DNA of 8,262 nucleotides from a bacterium (GTDB lineage Bacteria > NPL-UPA2 > JAGMAN01), in the NCBI GenBank assembly GCA_023130215.1, contig JAGMAN010000095.1:1-8262 (forward strand), given 5' to 3'. Below are positions 7,251-8,262 of this stretch, piece after piece. A program made the position numbers and the translations under genes. The notes beneath the pieces were generated by a model. That model was not told the origin of the DNA, made no database searches, and saw only the letters and a list, made by a program, of their open reading frames with translations. How positions within the stretch are numbered: position 1 is the first letter of the stretch; each line of letters opens with the position of its first letter.

Positions 7251-7309
7251 ACCACGAAGGGTGAGGATTGAAAAGAAATTTATGCTAAAAAGGAGATAAG
7301 TGAGGCTGC

Positions 7310-7774
7310 TTAGAAAGAGAAATCTTCGGGAATGGCAACTTCGATGAATCGCTTGGCTATCTTCAGGAAATCTGTATCCCGGGAGATAAATGTAGCTGGT
7401 CTGACGCCAATGGAGAAACTGAGGAGGATGGTATCAAATGGATCTAATAGATTTTCCGATTGGAGCCTGTTTGCCCGAAGGAGGCTTATCTCATCGGGGA
7501 CGATAACCTCAAGTATGCTCATAATCTGGCTAATGTATGTTTCAACCTGCTCTTCATTATATTCCTTCTTGCGCCGGAGAAGATATCTCAACTCAAGGAG
7601 AGTAGTTAGACAGGTTAGCCCCTTAATCTTCCCGGCTTCAATCAAACTGATTATTTTATGTGGAGCTTCCTAGAGTTCTCTGCCAGTGTCAGTTTCTCGT
7701 TCCTTGGTGAGCCAGTTGACTATAACATCAGTATCCAATATCACGGATGGGGTAGCTTCATTTGACCTTTCCAT
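7310..7774 (-). pseudogene. vapC: VapC-type PIN-domain toxin interrupted by an in-frame amber codon
   Basis: Reading from the ATG at 7774, the frame gives MERSNEATPSVILDTDVIVNW through L34, meets TAG at 7670-7672 (codon 35), and continues in the same frame to a natural TAA at 7310, 154 codons in all. The reconstructed protein has the full PIN-domain acidic set: D14 in LDTDVIV, E61 in TLLELRYLL, D114 in LLDPFDTILL, and D133 in FISRDTDF. PIN toxins are Mg2+-dependent ribonucleases. The downstream part alone could start only at a TTG (7645) and would lack D14, so it should be inactive. A single change of TGG or CAG to TAG would explain the break; sequencing error is possible. TAG is used as a normal stop by amrS, rnfE and rnfG, so codon reassignment is unlikely. 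The start overlaps the antitoxin gene by 17 bases, with AAGGAGGTGA upstream. Confidence 0.8.
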
Positions 7775-7943
7775 AGAGACTTGCTCTCACCTCCTTGATA
7801 AATTGGGTGCTGGTCTTACCCTCAGGAATAATTCCCTTAAACTTACCCAGGAGTTGATCGGCAACTTTTTTCTTCCTGGGGATGGAGGGCTTAACCTTGA
7901 CCATCTTAAGTGCCTGAACTGCTTCTTGAAGAGTCGATGACAT
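7758..7943 (-). CDS. VapB-like antitoxin of a PIN-toxin pair
   Basis: A 61-residue, lysine-rich protein directly upstream of, and overlapping, the PIN-domain toxin frame by 17 bases, the classic antitoxin-first arrangement. The C-terminal half (LLGKFKGIIPEGKTSTQFIKE, ending VRASLYGKVK) has the proline-glycine turn and basic/aromatic tail seen in toxin-binding regions of small VapB-like antitoxins that partner PIN toxins. The N-terminal half shows no DNA-binding fold that I can assign with certainty. The ATG is supported by a strong AGGAGGTG ribosome site 7 bases upstream. The frame is intact although its toxin is broken, as expected if antitoxin loss is selected against before toxin loss. The assignment rests on context plus C-terminal resemblance. 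Confidence 0.75.
   Translation of the reverse strand: MSSTLQEAVQALKMVKVKPSIPRKKKVADQLLGKFKGIIPEGKTSTQFIKEVRASLYGKVK
7787..7796 (-). promoter_or_regulatory. Ribosome binding site of vapC inside the antitoxin gene
   Basis: AAGGAGGTGA lies within the last codons of the antitoxin gene, 12 bases before the ATG at 7774. It supports that ATG, rather than the downstream GTG (codon 11) or TTG (codon 44), as the original vapC start, and implies translational coupling to the antitoxin. Confidence 0.6.
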
Positions 7944-7964
7944 TCCCGCTCACCTCCTGTTATG

Positions 7965-7993
7965 AGAGTAGCACATTCCGGAGTAACTGTCAA
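7965..7993 (-). promoter_or_regulatory. Candidate promoter of the toxin-antitoxin pair
   Basis: A perfect TTGACA box (7988-7993) is followed after exactly 17 bases by TACTCT (7965-7970), a weak -10 box with T, A and final T conserved. A transcript would start around 7958, almost at the AGGAGGTG ribosome site (7951-7958), giving a very short leader that might lose part of it. The -35 match is excellent and the position is right, but the poor -10 keeps this tentative. A TATAAT (8012-8017) further upstream has no acceptable -35 partner. Confidence 0.35.
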
Positions 7994-8020
7994 GGCTACC
8001 TGCAGCAAATAATTATACAC

Positions 8021-8051
8021 AAAAAAATCAAATTCCTCTTACCTGGCAATT
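8021..8051 (-). terminator. Possible weak terminator at the nrdG end
   Basis: On the minus strand the last codons and stop of the activase gene include AATTGCC and GGAATT arms (one bulged G) around an 8-base loop, followed almost at once by TGA and seven T residues (8021-8027). The stem is short and AT-rich, so termination would be inefficient. It is recorded because the T-run is the only one of its kind near this gene end. Confidence 0.25.
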
Positions 8052-8262
8052 GTGCACATAACGGCTTGCCAGTTCAGCCATTGCCTTCAGCTTTTCAGGA
8101 GGGTAAGGTTTAACCTCCCTTAGAGCTGGCTGGTAGGCATTCCGGGGAGCAAACTGCTGGAGGATATACCTCTTTGCTCCTGAGATTGACCTGGCTATCT
8201 CTACAATATCGTTTTCATCTAAGAAGGTAGGAACGACAGTAGTTCTAAATTCATAATCAATG
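8028..8262 (-). CDS. nrdG: Anaerobic ribonucleoside-triphosphate reductase activating protein (NrdG2-type), C-terminal fragment
   Basis: Only the last 77 codons are in the window; the 5' part lies beyond 8262. The first complete codon is at 8261 and the TGA stop at 8028-8030. The protein begins IDYEFRTTVVPTFLDEND, continues with GAKRYILQQFAPRN and VKPYPPEKL, and ends CQVRGI. These blocks are typical of the C-terminal end of the radical SAM activases that install the glycyl radical on anaerobic class III ribonucleotide reductase (NrdG2 type). The CxxxCxxC motif would be in the missing upstream part. The role is cytoplasmic, needs reduced ferredoxin or flavodoxin, and supports dNTP synthesis without oxygen. 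The partner reductase is not visible. The related pyruvate formate-lyase activase family is a less likely alternative. Confidence 0.85.
   Translation of the reverse strand, partial: IDYEFRTTVVPTFLDENDIVEIARSISGAKRYILQQFAPRNAYQPALREVKPYPPEKLKAMAELASRYVHNCQVRGI

Larger units (their letters stand above)
7158..7309 (-). promoter_or_regulatory. Non-coding leader/control region of the rnf operon
   Basis: A 152-base gap between the vapC stop and rnfC, and the only substantial untranslated stretch ahead of the rnf genes, so the operon promoter is most likely here. The best sigma-70-like candidate I see on the minus strand is TTTTCA (7269-7274), a 17-base spacer, and TATCCT (7246-7251), matching consensus at 4 of 6 positions in each box, which is weak. 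The region also contains a short hairpin, two-and-a-half imperfect tandem repeats, and the rnfC ribosome site AAGGAG. No T-tailed terminator for vapC was seen. Confidence 0.4.

Noticed and set aside
7254-7274. CRISPR-repeat-like ending GAGGATTGAAAAG
   Set aside because: It occurs once only, with no second copy or spacer pattern; the resemblance is limited to the common GATTGAAA string.
7310-7645. A stand-alone 111-residue gene starting at the TTG at 7645
   Set aside because: The same frame continues upstream past one amber codon to an ATG with a good ribosome site and supplies the missing first PIN aspartate; the TTG has no clear ribosome site. It is better treated as the remainder of a broken vapC.
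7670-7672. TAG read as pyrrolysine or as a reassigned codon
   Set aside because: amrS, rnfE and rnfG end at TAG in this window, and PIN toxins have no known requirement for pyrrolysine. Nothing else supports recoding.
8012-8017. TATAAT on the minus strand downstream of nrdG as the antitoxin promoter
   Set aside because: There is no -35-like hexamer at a suitable distance and no TGn extension; the TTGACA-containing candidate is better placed.
7332-8113. Small open frames overlapping the toxin-antitoxin region in other frames on both strands
   Set aside because: The minus-strand antitoxin/toxin frames have matching context, ribosome sites and motifs; the alternatives have none.

Overview
The window reads as chromosomal DNA from a strictly anaerobic bacterium with mid-40s GC by eye. 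Its main content is an Rnf complex, accompanied by an AmmeMemoRadiSam-type radical SAM enzyme and the C-terminal end of an anaerobic ribonucleotide reductase activase. The rnfCDGEAB gene order and the multi-cluster RnfB resemble clostridial/acetogen Rnf rather than the proteobacterial rnfABCDGE arrangement. A Gram-positive or deep-branching uncultivated anaerobe would fit, but the phylum cannot be fixed from this sequence. All recognised genes lie on the minus strand, so transcription runs from high to low coordinates.

Layout in transcription order. At the right edge (8261 down to 8028) is the C-terminal 77 residues of a NrdG2-type radical SAM activase. Next is a small toxin-antitoxin pair: a 61-aa VapB-like antitoxin (7943-7758), and overlapping it a PIN-domain VapC toxin (7774-7310) broken by an in-frame amber codon at 7670-7672. 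A 152-bp non-coding stretch (7309-7158) holds imperfect tandem repeats, a hairpin and a weak promoter candidate. It precedes the rnf operon: rnfC, rnfD, rnfG, rnfE, rnfA, rnfB (7157-2306). These genes are joined by 1-bp overlaps or abutting junctions, except for a 62-bp gap with an inverted repeat between rnfG and rnfE. A CaCA-family Na+/Ca2+ antiporter (2263-1301), an AmmeMemoRadiSam radical SAM enzyme (1285-299) and a small DUF4321 membrane protein (286-2) follow with gaps of only 42, 15 and 12 bp. They are probably read through from the rnf transcript.

How the genes fit together. Rnf couples electron flow between reduced ferredoxin and NAD+ to Na+ (or H+) transport. RnfB receives the electrons, RnfC handles NAD(H), RnfD and RnfG carry covalent FMN, and RnfA and RnfE form the membrane core. 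An ion antiporter immediately downstream fits use or adjustment of the ion gradient. The radical SAM enzymes on either side both need low-potential electrons, as supplied by ferredoxin or flavodoxin. Both links are inferences from position only.

I found no clearly undescribed system. The points most worth checking are the amber-interrupted vapC, the repeat-bearing leader of the rnf operon, the variant flavinylation motif in RnfD, and the rnf-antiporter-amrS-DUF4321 linkage.
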